Below are positions 43,389-52,106 of a stretch of 64,000 nucleotides of DNA, one piece after another. The DNA is from Vagococcus lutrae. Lineage in GTDB: Bacteria > Bacillota > Bacilli > Lactobacillales > Vagococcaceae. The stretch is taken from the NCBI RefSeq assembly GCF_003987555.1, contig NZ_NGJW01000010.1, positions 1 to 64,000 of the forward strand, written 5' to 3'. Numbering within the stretch: position 1 is the stretch's first letter; the number at the start of each line of letters is the position of its first letter. Made by a program: the position numbers and the translations under genes. The notes beneath the pieces were generated by a model. It was not told the DNA's origin. It made no database searches and was given only the letters and a program-made list of their open reading frames with translations.

Positions 43389-44789
43389 TTACCCAACTGA
43401 CCCTTCCATTTCATACGAAATCAAGCGGTTCAATTCTACTGCGTATTCCATCGGTAGCTCTTTTGTAAAGGGCTCAACAAATCCCATGACAATCATCTCA
43501 GTAGCTTCTTCTTCTGACAGACCACGGCTCATCAAGTAGTAGAGCTGTTCTTCTGAGATTTTAGACACTTTCGCTTCGTGTTCTAACGCCACTTGGCTAT
43601 TGTGAATCTCATTAAATGGAATCGTATCGCTCTTCGATAAATTATCCATAATAATCGTGTCACACTCGATATGAGAAATCGAGCCCTTACTCTTCTTGCC
43701 AAAGGTTACTTGTCCACGATAGTTCACTTCCCCACCGCCTTTTGCGATGGATTTAGAGACAATCGAGCTTGAAGTATTAGGTGCGTTATGAATCATTTTT
43801 GCCCCAGTATCTTGAATTTGTCCTTTATTCGCAAAGGCAACTGTTAGCATTGTCCCACGTGCGCCTTCTCCTTCAAGATAGACACTTGGATACTTCATCG
43901 TCGTTTTCGCTCCTAAGTTACCGTCTACCCATTCGACTGTTGCGCCTTGTTCAGCACGCGCACGCTTAGTGACTAAGTTATACACGTTATCTGACCAGTT
44001 TTGAATAGTTGTGTAGCGACAATAGGCATCTTTTAACGTAAAGATTTCGACAATCGCAGCATGCAAGCTACTTGTTGAATAAGTTGGTGCCGTACATCCT
44101 TCGACATAATGCACGCTTGCGCCTTCATCGACAATAATCAATGTTCGTTCAAACTGTCCCATATTTTCATCATTAATACGGAAGTACGTTTGTAGAGGGA
44201 CATCACATCTGACGCCTTTTGGCACATAGATGAACGTTCCGCCTGACCAAACAGCTGAGTTAAGAGCGGCTAGTTTATTATCCGTTGGTGGAACTAATTT
44301 TGAAAAATACTGTTTAAACAAATCTGGATACTCTTTCAATGCCGAGTCCGTGTCTGTAAAGACAATTCCTAACTTTTCAAACTCTTCCTTCATATTATGA
44401 TAAACGACTTCTGACTCATACTGAGCCGAAGCTCCGGCTAGATATTTTTGCTCTGCTTCTGGAATACCTAAACGTTCAAATGTTTCTTTGATTTTTTCAG
44501 GTACGTCCTCCCAGTCACGAGCTGGTTCATTACTTGATTTTTTATAGTAAGTGAGGTTTTCAAAATCAATATCAGATAAATCCGGTCCCCACTCTTGCAT
44601 ATGCATTTTGTTAAAGGTTGCCAGTGACTTCAAACGAAAATCTAACATCCATTCTGGCTCTTCTTTGACGCGTGAAATTTCGCGTACGATATCTTCCGTC
44701 AGTCCTTTTCCAGTACTATAAACAGACTCAACATCGTCACGGAAACCATACTGATAATCACCCACTACTGGAATTTCTGTTTCACTCAT
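43389..44789 (-). CDS. sufB: Fe-S assembly scaffold SufB
   Basis: A 466-residue SufB, the scaffold subunit of the SufBCD complex that builds Fe-S clusters in the cytosol. Characteristic: [35 protein letters not shown], the MLSGKGA-like acidic core, [31 protein letters not shown] and the C-terminal [21 protein letters not shown]. Last gene of the operon sufC-sufD-sufS-sufU-sufB, the standard Firmicutes order. Confidence 0.96.
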   Translation of the reverse strand: MSETEIPVVGDYQYGFRDDVESVYSTGKGLTEDIVREISRVKEEPEWMLDFRLKSLATFNKMHMQEWGPDLSDIDFENLTYYKKSSNEPARDWEDVPEKIKETFERLGIPEAEQKYLAGASAQYESEVVYHNMKEEFEKLGIVFTDTDSALKEYPDLFKQYFSKLVPPTDNKLAALNSAVWSGGTFIYVPKGVRCDVPLQTYFRINDENMGQFERTLIIVDEGASVHYVEGCTAPTYSTSSLHAAIVEIFTLKDAYCRYTTIQNWSDNVYNLVTKRARAEQGATVEWVDGNLGAKTTMKYPSVYLEGEGARGTMLTVAFANKGQIQDTGAKMIHNAPNTSSSIVSKSIAKGGGEVNYRGQVTFGKKSKGSISHIECDTIIMDNLSKSDTIPFNEIHNSQVALEHEAKVSKISEEQLYYLMSRGLSEEEATEMIVMGFVEPFTKELPMEYAVELNRLISYEMEGSVG

Positions 44790-44796
44790 CTCGGTT

Positions 44797-45270
44797 TCAC
44801 TCCTCTTCTTGGTGCAACTGACGAACTTCCGTCGTATCTTGTTGCTCGGTAATGCCTTTTTCTAGTGCTTTCCATCCTAGTGTGGCACATTTTATGCGTG
44901 CTGGAAATTTCGCAACTCCTTTTAATAAAGCCGAGTCGCCTAACGCTTTTTCATTTTCGATTGATTGTCCTTGCACCATTTCTGAGAATGTTTCAGAAAG
45001 GGCTAACGCTTCTTCTACTGTTTTTCCGATAATCGCTTCCGTCATCATACTGGCACTTGCCGTACTGATAGAACAGCCACTACTTTCAAAACGAGCGTCT
45101 TTAATGCATTGGTCTTCAATCGTTAGTTGTAATTTAATAATATCGCCACATGTCGGATTATGTAACTCCACTTCATGAACGCCGTCTTCTTCTAAACCGA
45201 AGTGACGTGGATGGTTGGAATGATCTAAAATCACTTGACGATACAACATGTCTAGTCTAGATAGTCCCAT
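44797..45270 (-). CDS. sufU: SufU, zinc-dependent sulfurtransferase
   Basis: A 157-residue SufU, which accepts persulfide sulfur from SufS. Three conserved cysteines are present ([22 protein letters not shown]) plus the Asp of the zinc site. The start at 45270 follows AAAGGAG; a frame eight codons longer has no such site. It overlaps the 3' end of sufS by 14 bases, so the partner proteins are translationally coupled. Confidence 0.95.
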   Translation of the reverse strand: MGLSRLDMLYRQVILDHSNHPRHFGLEEDGVHEVELHNPTCGDIIKLQLTIEDQCIKDARFESSGCSISTASASMMTEAIIGKTVEEALALSETFSEMVQGQSIENEKALGDSALLKGVAKFPARIKCATLGWKALEKGITEQQDTTEVRQLHQEEE

Positions 45271-46492
45271 TTTGGAAAAACTCCTTTGTGGCAATGACTG
45301 CCTGAATAAATTGATCGAGATCAGCCTGTGTCGTATATAGGCCTAAACTCGCGCGATTTGTGGCATGAACATCAAGCCATTTCATTAGAGGTTGCGCACA
45401 ATGATGACCCGCTCGTACGGCAACTCCTTGCATGTCCATAGCGGTTGCGACATCATGTGGATGAATGCCATCAATATTAAAGGCAATAACTCCAGCATGT
45501 TCCGATGGTGATGTCGGGCCGAAAACAGTTACACCTTCAATCGCTTGTAAACGAGGTAAGACGTCGGCCATTAAGGCTTGTTCATGCTGCATGACCGTCG
45601 TCATTCCAATTGTTGTCAAATAATCAATTGCAGCACTTAATCCAATCGCCCCTGTCATATTGGGCGTCCCTGCCTCAAATTTCCATGGTAAGTCCGCCCA
45701 AGTACTATCGTAAAGATGGACAAACTCAATCATTTCGCCACCAAACTCTACGGGCGACATTTGTTCTAGCCACTTCTCTTTACCGTATAGGACTCCAATT
45801 CCTGTTGGTCCATACATTTTATGCCCACTAAAAGCATAAAAATCTACGTCCAGATCTTGAACATCCACTACCATATGCGGCACACTTTGCGCACCGTCTA
45901 CAACGATAACGCCCCCCACTTCATGCGTCAATCGGGCGATTTCTTTTATAGGTTGAATCGTTCCTAAAACATTGGTCACATGTGCCAATGCGACGATTTT
46001 GGTTTTAGATGAAAGTTTGGTTTGAAAGTCCGTCATATCTAATCGACCTTCTTCATCCAAGTCGATATAGACGAGATTCGCTTGTTTACGTTTAGCAAGT
46101 TGTTGCCACGGAACTAAATTGGCATGGTGTTCGGCATAGCTAAGTAAAATATCGTCACCAGCCTCTACCGCAACATCACCGTAGCTTTGTGCCACCCAGT
46201 TTAAACTGGTCGTCGTGCCTCTCGTAAACAAGACTTCTTTCGTCGAATGAGCATGGATAAACTGACGAACATTCTCACGCGCTGCTTCATAAGCCTCAGT
46301 AGCACGTGCTCCTAATGTGTGAACACCACGATGAACGTTTGCATGGTCATGTTTGTCGTAGTAAGACATCGCTTCTAAGACTTGACGAGGCTTTTGCGTG
46401 GTTGCAGCATTGTCTAAATACACCAATGGCTCATCGTTCACAGTTTGATGTAATATGGGAAAATCGTTACGTCGTTTATCTCCTAGCATCAT
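45257..46492 (-). CDS. sufS: Cysteine desulfurase SufS
   Basis: A 411-residue PLP-dependent group II cysteine desulfurase mobilising sulfur from cysteine. PLP lysine in FSGHKMYGPTG, catalytic Cys in RAGHHCAQPLM, N-terminal YLDNAATTQKP. Two adjacent ATG codons (46492 and 46489) are possible starts; GGAAG lies upstream. It follows sufD by one base and overlaps sufU. Confidence 0.95.
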   Translation of the reverse strand: MMLGDKRRNDFPILHQTVNDEPLVYLDNAATTQKPRQVLEAMSYYDKHDHANVHRGVHTLGARATEAYEAARENVRQFIHAHSTKEVLFTRGTTTSLNWVAQSYGDVAVEAGDDILLSYAEHHANLVPWQQLAKRKQANLVYIDLDEEGRLDMTDFQTKLSSKTKIVALAHVTNVLGTIQPIKEIARLTHEVGGVIVVDGAQSVPHMVVDVQDLDVDFYAFSGHKMYGPTGIGVLYGKEKWLEQMSPVEFGGEMIEFVHLYDSTWADLPWKFEAGTPNMTGAIGLSAAIDYLTTIGMTTVMQHEQALMADVLPRLQAIEGVTVFGPTSPSEHAGVIAFNIDGIHPHDVATAMDMQGVAVRAGHHCAQPLMKWLDVHATNRASLGLYTTQADLDQFIQAVIATKEFFQNGTI

Positions 46493-46493
46493 T

Positions 46494-47777
46494 TTAGCTT
46501 AACTTCCTTTCAATCACTTCTGCTAATTCATCACGCACGGCTTTAATTGGAATCGCTGTTAAAACAGAGCCTAAGAATCCACGAATAACCAAACGTTCTG
46601 CTTCCGTCTTTTCCAAACCACGACTCATGAGATAGTACATTTCTTCCGGGTCGACACGTCCAACACTTGCAGCATGACCTGCGGTGACTTCATTTTCATC
46701 GATTAATAAAATAGGGTTAGCGTCACCTCTTGCTTGGTCAGAAAGCATTAAAACTCGGCTTTCTTGTTGAGCATCTGCTCCGACTGCCCCTTTTAAAATA
46801 TGACCGATACCGTTAAAGGTTAAAGTACCACGTTCACGTATGACACCGTGTTGCAAGATATGCCCGACTGAATGACGACCGCTATTGGTTACCCGTGTGT
46901 CAATCCCTTGTGTTTGTCGCCCAGCACTAATCGCCACAGCTTTTACTTCTGAATGTGAGCCTTCTCCCACTAAATCAGAGTCGAAATCAGCAACAACATT
47001 GCCGTCGTTCATAATACCGATAGCCCAATCCACTGAGGCGTCGCGACCGACATTAGCACGTCGATTAATATACGTTGTGACATTTTCACCTAGTTGGTCA
47101 ATCGCTGCAAATTTTACTTTAGCTCCTTGTTTGGCAATGACTTCCACGACAATATTCGCTGTCGCTTTTTCCGCGCCCTCTCCCACTGTTTGGAATCGTT
47201 CTAAGTAACTCACTTCACTGTTTTCTTCCGCTACGATTAATACATGCTTAACAAAATTTGTGTTTGCATGGCTATCTTGATAAAACAATGCTTCTACAGG
47301 TTCTTCAATCGCAACGTTTTTGGGAACATATAAGAATATTCCACTATTCATAAACGCCATATGAAACGCCGTTAATCTGTCTTCATCATAGTGAACTGCT
47401 TGCTGCATTAACGCCTTTTCAACCAAATCGCTGTGTTCTTGAACTGCTGTTTGAATATCAGTCAAAATCACACCTTTTTCTATTAGATGAGCGGGCATTT
47501 GTTCCACTAATGTTTGCGTGCTGTGTTGCACAATCAAGGGATTATTTTCGACTTGTTCAAAGTCATAGACCGCTCCTGAAACTGTATCGTCTATCATAGT
47601 CGTCACTTCTGTTAACGGCCAACGATGAATTTTAACGCGTTCAATCATCGGTAAAGCCAATGTTTCGATTTTTTCTAACGCTTGTATACGGCGATTTAAT
47701 AACCATTCCGGTTCACCTTGTGAAAGGGAATAGTCTTGAATCTGTGCCGTATAATCTGTCCACGTCACATCTTTCAT
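46494..47777 (-). CDS. sufD: Fe-S assembly protein SufD
   Basis: A 427-residue SufD, the partner of SufB in the SufBC2D scaffold. Shares the beta-helix core with SufB, including the terminal SRGLEKTEAERLVIRGFLGSVL and the GVGRDASVDWAIG-like central repeats, but lacks the SufB cysteine. Second gene of the operon, 15 bases after sufC. Confidence 0.93.
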   Translation of the reverse strand: MKDVTWTDYTAQIQDYSLSQGEPEWLLNRRIQALEKIETLALPMIERVKIHRWPLTEVTTMIDDTVSGAVYDFEQVENNPLIVQHSTQTLVEQMPAHLIEKGVILTDIQTAVQEHSDLVEKALMQQAVHYDEDRLTAFHMAFMNSGIFLYVPKNVAIEEPVEALFYQDSHANTNFVKHVLIVAEENSEVSYLERFQTVGEGAEKATANIVVEVIAKQGAKVKFAAIDQLGENVTTYINRRANVGRDASVDWAIGIMNDGNVVADFDSDLVGEGSHSEVKAVAISAGRQTQGIDTRVTNSGRHSVGHILQHGVIRERGTLTFNGIGHILKGAVGADAQQESRVLMLSDQARGDANPILLIDENEVTAGHAASVGRVDPEEMYYLMSRGLEKTEAERLVIRGFLGSVLTAIPIKAVRDELAEVIERKLS

Positions 47778-47792
47778 CTACATTCTTCCCTT

Positions 47793-48560
47793 CTAGTCTT
47801 CTGATAATTCAATTCCTAGCTCAGCACTAATGCCAGCGTAGCCTTCTGCTTCTAAACGTTTCGCTAAATCAGCTCCACCTGTTTTAACTACGCGACCGTC
47901 CATCATAATATGAACCACATCAGGCGTGATATAGTTTAACAAACGTTGATAGTGTGTAATAATTAGCGCGCCAAAATCATCGCCACGCATTTCATTAACC
48001 CCTTTAGATACTACTTTCAAGGCGTCAATATCAAGTCCAGAGTCAATTTCATCAAGAATCGCGAAGGTCGGTTCCATCATCAGTAATTGTAAAATCTCAT
48101 TACGTTTTTTCTCTCCGCCTGAGAATCCTTCATTTAAGTAGCGCTCTGCCATTTCTTCTGGCATTTCTAACAAATCCATTTTTTCATCTAGTTTTGTGAT
48201 AAAATCCATGACCGAAATCTTATCGTCTTCTTCACGTGTTGCGTTAATTGCCGCACGCATGAATTCCGCATTAGTAATTCCAGCAATCTCACTTGGATAT
48301 TGCATGGCTAAAAAGATACCTTTACGAGCTCGTTCATCTACTTCTAATTCTAATATATTTTCACCATCTAACAGGACTTCTCCTTTTGTTACTTCGTAAT
48401 TAGGATGTCCCATAATAGCTGCTGACAAGGTTGATTTCCCTGTTCCATTTGGTCCCATAATCGCATGAATCTCACCTGTATTCATTGTTAAGTTAACACC
48501 TTTTAAGATTTCCTTGTCTTCAATCGACACGTGTAAATCTTTTATTTCTAAAACCGCCAT
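47793..48560 (-). CDS. sufC: Fe-S assembly ATPase SufC
   Basis: A 255-residue ABC-type ATPase of the SufBCD complex: Walker A GPNGTGKST, signature NEGFSGGEKKRNEI, Walker B FAILDEIDSGLD. The start is ATG 48560 with GGAGGG upstream; a longer frame of 12 codons is rejected. First gene of the suf operon; the divergent region up to 48800 should contain its promoter. Confidence 0.95.
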   Translation of the reverse strand: MAVLEIKDLHVSIEDKEILKGVNLTMNTGEIHAIMGPNGTGKSTLSAAIMGHPNYEVTKGEVLLDGENILELEVDERARKGIFLAMQYPSEIAGITNAEFMRAAINATREEDDKISVMDFITKLDEKMDLLEMPEEMAERYLNEGFSGGEKKRNEILQLLMMEPTFAILDEIDSGLDIDALKVVSKGVNEMRGDDFGALIITHYQRLLNYITPDVVHIMMDGRVVKTGGADLAKRLEAEGYAGISAELGIELSED

Positions 48561-48801
48561 GCGTGTTTCCCTCCAAATATATTCATATTTTTTCACTATG
48601 TTCCTAACCTCTATATTTTAGCCCAATTGAGAATGAATTTCAAATGATAAAATCGTTATCACTTGCGAAATCTAAAGGATAATAACATATTCTGCCTTTT
48701 TGTTTAGAATCTTTCTAAAAAATAGACGAACCGATTTTTTGACATTGCTTGTGAAACTGAATTAAAATAAGTTTATTATGATGAAGAGAGTAGGAAATTT
48801 T

Positions 48802-49500
48802 ATGAAAATTGATATTTGGTCTGACTTTGCTTGTCCGTTCTGTTACATTGGAAAACGTCACCTTGAAAAAGCGTTAGAAAATTACGAAGACGTTGAATTA
48901 GTTTTTCACAGCTATGAACTCGACCCAACGACTTCTGTCGATTTCTATTCAGATGCCAATCAAATGCTAGCAGATAAATATGGCATGTCCTATGAGGAAG
49001 CTAAACAAAATAACGCTCGCGTGATTGATATGGCGAAGCAAGCTGGCTTACACTATGACTTTGAAAAAATTAAGATTACGAATACAGTCAATGCCCATCG
49101 TGTGGCACAATTCGCTAAAACAAAAGGGGTGGGAAATGCTTTTGTCGAAGCAACATTACATGCTTACTTTAGTGAAGGGGCGTATCTTAATGATGAAGAA
49201 ACGCTGGTTAATTTAGGCACGTCAGTTGGCTTAGATGCAGATGACGTGCGCCGTGTATTTCAATCAGATGAATTCTTAACAGAGGTTCGTCAAGATCAAG
49301 CACAAGCGAAAGCCATTGGTATTACAGGCGTGCCATTTTTTGTTATCGATGAAAAATACGGCGTTAGTGGTGCACAACCGATTGCTGTTTTTGAAGAAGT
49401 GTTAGAAAAAGTCGGCGCAACACCTAAAAAAGCTGCGCCACTTCAGATGATGGGTGATACTCAAGCACCTGGCTGTGAGGACGGCGCTTGCGATATATAA
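48802..49500 (+). CDS. DsbA-family FrnE-like oxidoreductase
   Basis: A 232-residue cytosolic thioredoxin-fold protein of the FrnE / DsbA-like family. CPFC redox motif at C11-C14 (DFACPFCYIGKRH), cis-Pro region GITGVPFFVIDEKYGVSGAQ. There is no signal peptide, so it acts in the cytosol. The extra C-terminal PGCEDGACDI with two Cys is often seen in this group. The start at 48802 is favoured by GTAGGA upstream; the frame extends eight codons further. Monocistronic with its own terminator. Confidence 0.88.
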   Translation: MKIDIWSDFACPFCYIGKRHLEKALENYEDVELVFHSYELDPTTSVDFYSDANQMLADKYGMSYEEAKQNNARVIDMAKQAGLHYDFEKIKITNTVNAHRVAQFAKTKGVGNAFVEATLHAYFSEGAYLNDEETLVNLGTSVGLDADDVRRVFQSDEFLTEVRQDQAQAKAIGITGVPFFVIDEKYGVSGAQPIAVFEEVLEKVGATPKKAAPLQMMGDTQAPGCEDGACDI

Positions 49501-49510
49501 TTTTTGGATG

Positions 49511-49540
49511 AGAAGCCTTTTTAGAAAGGCTTCTTTTTTT
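49511..49540 (+). terminator. Terminator of the DsbA-like gene
   Basis: A perfect 10-bp stem AGAAGCCTTT/AAAGGCTTCT with loop TTAG and a T-run, ten bases past the stop codon. Confidence 0.92.
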
Positions 49541-49866
49541 ATAAAAACTAGTCAATTCTTTAAATTATGAGTAAATTCTCTTCAAATTCTAATGTAAAGT
49601 TACCTTCCCCGCATTTTTATTATCATTAAATATCATCAATTTTTATATTTCATCTCCGTGAAATGATATCTTATAAAATATTAGAATCAGATAGTTTATT
49701 GAGATGTAAATACCTTCTATTGTGAAAATATATTCAACAAACGGACAGAATAATAAATCCGAAATTTATATTAAAACCATAAAAAAACCATCTTTTTAAG
49801 AAATTAGTGAATATAATTCATTAAAATGTTTAAGAAAATAAAAATAATGATAGATTAGATTTTTAA
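49541..49866. other. AT-rich intergenic region, no gene seen
   Basis: About 325 bases with many stops in all frames and no strong hairpin. TTGTGAAAATATATTCAACAA at about 49718-49738 looks like two half-sites of a Rex box with wrong spacing; it is only noted. Confidence 0.5.
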
Positions 49867-49884
49867 ACGTGATACAATTCACAT
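49867..49884 (+). promoter_or_regulatory. Promoter of the IIC-ldhD operon with Rex-like dyad
   Basis: An extended -10 (TGATACAAT, hexamer at 49873-49878) lies within ACGTGATACAATTCACAT. The GTGA-N6-TCAC dyad matches 10 of 14 positions of the Rex (NADH sensor) consensus. Redox control of a D-lactate dehydrogenase would make sense. The -35 element is poor. Confidence 0.5.
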
Positions 49885-49902
49885 AACTTATGAAAGGAGA
49901 AA

Positions 49903-49953
49903 ATGACTAATAGTTTTTCACAATTTAAGAAAGGAGTTATTAGGTTGAAGTAA
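49903..49953 (+). CDS. Possible 16-residue leader peptide
   Basis: AAAGGAG, a short spacer and ATG open a frame for MTNSFSQFKKGVIRLK, ending in TAA, 25 bases before the start of the IIC-like gene. The ribosome binding site is as strong as that of the real genes around it. The peptide is basic and half hydrophobic. Its role, if any, is unknown; it could be a leader peptide or a byproduct of a second AAGGAG at 49930-49935. Confidence 0.45.
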   Translation: MTNSFSQFKKGVIRLK

Positions 49954-49978
49954 AGATATATTAAAAAGGAGAATGAAT

Positions 49979-51028
49979 ATGGAGAGAATAAATGTAAAAG
50001 ATTTTTTAAACAAAATTTTAAATGGCGCAGCAATGGGGATCGTTGTAGGACTAATTCCTAACGCTATTTTTGGAGAAATATTTAAAGCGCTTTCTGGATA
50101 CCACCCTTTATTTGCAATGTTACAACAAAATGTGACGATGATTTCTTTTACAGTTCCAGTATTGGTGGGGATGTTTACTGCCTTACAATTTAAATTTACT
50201 GGAATTGAAGCCGCTTCATTAATGGGAGCGACGCTGATTGGAGGAGGCTCCATCCGATTAACAGATGGTCAGTGGGGGCTATATGGCACTGGTGACTTAA
50301 TTAATGTGATGTTAATTGCTGCTATTTCAGCACTTTTTATTCTTTGGTACAATAACCGAATCGCCAATCTTGGGATTGTCATGTTGCCTATTGTAGGTGC
50401 GATGATTCCTGGATTTATCGGAATGTTGACTCTTCCTTATGTCGGTTATATTACGAGAGGGCTTGGTAATTTAATTGAAAACTTTACCAACTTACAGCCA
50501 TTATTAATGACGATTTTTATCGCTGTTTCTTTTGCACTTATTATCGTTACCCCTCTTTCTTCTGTGGCCATCGCTTACGCTATTTCTCTGGCAGGATTGG
50601 CTTCAGGAGCAGCAAACGTCGGTATTGTCGCAACATTATTCACCTTGGCTTACGGTTCTTCTAAAGTCAATAGCAAAGGGACGACTTTTGCACTCTTCTT
50701 TGCAGGTCCTAAAATGTTAATGCCTAATTTTTTAGGAAATCCTATTATGATTTTACCCATCGTGATTAATTCTTTTGTAACAGGTATCGCTGCATACTTA
50801 TTTAAAATTCAAGGAACAACGGCTTCTGCTGGCTTTGGTTTAACTGGTTTAGCAGGCCCCATTAATGCATACTCATTTATGGATCAAAGTCCACTAGTAA
50901 ATATTCTTATTTTGGTCGTACAATATCTTGTTGTCCCACTAGGAATTGCGATTATTACCCATACAATTTTCATTAAAATGAACTTATACAAAGATGATAT
51001 TTTTACATTTGCTGGAGAAAACAAATAG
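49979..51028 (+). CDS. PTS IIC-like (EIIC_2 family) membrane permease
   Basis: A 349-residue polytopic protein of the PTS_EIIC_2 type, with about nine to ten hydrophobic segments and LAYGSSKVNSKGTTFALFFAGPKMLMPN in the middle. No IIA or IIB domain or gene is near, so it may not be a phosphotransferase permease. AGGAG lies at proper spacing (seven bases) for ATG 49979 and too close for the ATG at 49973. It is co-transcribed with ldhD 17 bases downstream, suggesting transport of a hydroxy or keto acid. Confidence 0.8.
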   Translation: MERINVKDFLNKILNGAAMGIVVGLIPNAIFGEIFKALSGYHPLFAMLQQNVTMISFTVPVLVGMFTALQFKFTGIEAASLMGATLIGGGSIRLTDGQWGLYGTGDLINVMLIAAISALFILWYNNRIANLGIVMLPIVGAMIPGFIGMLTLPYVGYITRGLGNLIENFTNLQPLLMTIFIAVSFALIIVTPLSSVAIAYAISLAGLASGAANVGIVATLFTLAYGSSKVNSKGTTFALFFAGPKMLMPNFLGNPIMILPIVINSFVTGIAAYLFKIQGTTASAGFGLTGLAGPINAYSFMDQSPLVNILILVVQYLVVPLGIAIITHTIFIKMNLYKDDIFTFAGENK

Positions 51029-51045
51029 AAAAAGGAGATTATCAT

Positions 51046-52041
51046 ATGAAGAAAATCATTGTATTTAATGTTAGAGAAGAAGAAGTTGACTTAACTAAGG
51101 AATGGGCGAAAGACCATAATGTTGAAGTCAAATTAGTTAAAGAACAACTTTCATTGGAAAATGTAGTTTTAGCAAAAGGATTTGACGGTATTTCAACTAG
51201 TCAAAATTCTCCTGTACCAAATGACATCTACCCGATTATTAAAGAATACGGTATTCACCAAATCGCACAAAGAAGTGCCGGTGTAGATTACTATGATTTA
51301 GAAGAAGCGAAAGAACAAGGTGTTATTATTAGTAACGTTCCAAGCTACTCGCCTGAATCGATTGCGGAATTTGCCTTGATGTCGGCATTAACTTTAGTCC
51401 GTAAAAGTCGCTTGATTGAAGAAAAAGTTCAAGGTCATGATTTTAGATGGCAACCTTCAATTCGTGCAGGTGTTATTAATGAAATGACCGTTGGAGTGAT
51501 TGGCACAGGCTCAATCGGGTTAACCTCTGCCAAACTATTTAAAGGTCTAGGCGCTAAAATAGTAGCATTTGATGTTTTCGAAAGCGAAGCTGCCAAAGAA
51601 ATTGTCACATACAAAAATTCAATTGAAGAAGTCGTTGAAATGTCTGATATCGTCACTTTACATATTCCGGCAACGAAAGATAATTTTCATCAATTTAACC
51701 TAGAGATGTTTAAAAAATTCAAGCCGTCCGCTTATTTCATCAATGCTGCACGTGGCTCTGTCGTAGATACAGAAGAGTTAATCGAGGCCCTCGATACTGG
51801 GTTACTGGCAGGAGCTGCTTTAGATACCTATGAAAACGAATCAAATTTTATTCCGAAAAACTTTGAAGGAAAAGAGTTAAATGATTCGTTATTAGAGCGT
51901 GTATTGTCACATGAAAAAATCATCTTTACGCCACACATTGCACATTATACTGATGTTTCAGTACGTAGAATCATGCAGATTTCACTTAACTCTGTACTAG
52001 ATATTTTAACTACCGGTGATACTGAGTTACGTGTCAACTAA
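51046..52041 (+). CDS. ldhD: D-lactate dehydrogenase (D-2-hydroxyacid family)
   Basis: A 331-residue NAD-dependent D-lactate dehydrogenase-type enzyme reducing pyruvate to D-lactate. Motifs: GVIGTGSIGLTSAK dinucleotide loop with Asp in VAFDVFES, Arg in NAARGSVVDTEEL, Glu in LDTYENES and catalytic His in FTPHIAHYTDVSV. AAAAGGAG precedes the ATG. It follows the IIC-like permease in one operon and ends at a strong terminator. Confidence 0.9.
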   Translation: MKKIIVFNVREEEVDLTKEWAKDHNVEVKLVKEQLSLENVVLAKGFDGISTSQNSPVPNDIYPIIKEYGIHQIAQRSAGVDYYDLEEAKEQGVIISNVPSYSPESIAEFALMSALTLVRKSRLIEEKVQGHDFRWQPSIRAGVINEMTVGVIGTGSIGLTSAKLFKGLGAKIVAFDVFESEAAKEIVTYKNSIEEVVEMSDIVTLHIPATKDNFHQFNLEMFKKFKPSAYFINAARGSVVDTEELIEALDTGLLAGAALDTYENESNFIPKNFEGKELNDSLLERVLSHEKIIFTPHIAHYTDVSVRRIMQISLNSVLDILTTGDTELRVN

Positions 52042-52047
52042 TGACTC

Positions 52048-52088
52048 AAAAGAGGTCGTTTGCTTATGATAAGCAAACGACCTCTTTT
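52048..52088. terminator. Bidirectional terminator between ldhD and the ABC exporter
   Basis: A perfect 19-bp stem (AAAAGAGGTCGTTTGCTTA and its complement) with a three-base loop and T-rich ends on both strands, between convergent genes. Confidence 0.95.
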
Positions 52089-52106
52089 TCATTCTATAAC
52101 AATTGA

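Noticed and set aside
46885-47208. Plus-strand frame of 107 codons
   Set aside because: Antisense shadow of sufD; Ala/Thr/Ser-rich text typical of frame mirrors.
49718-49738. TTGTGAAAATATATTCAACAA as a Rex box
   Set aside because: The half-sites are separated by the wrong number of bases and one contains an extra A; the dyad over the -10 at 49867-49884 is the better candidate.
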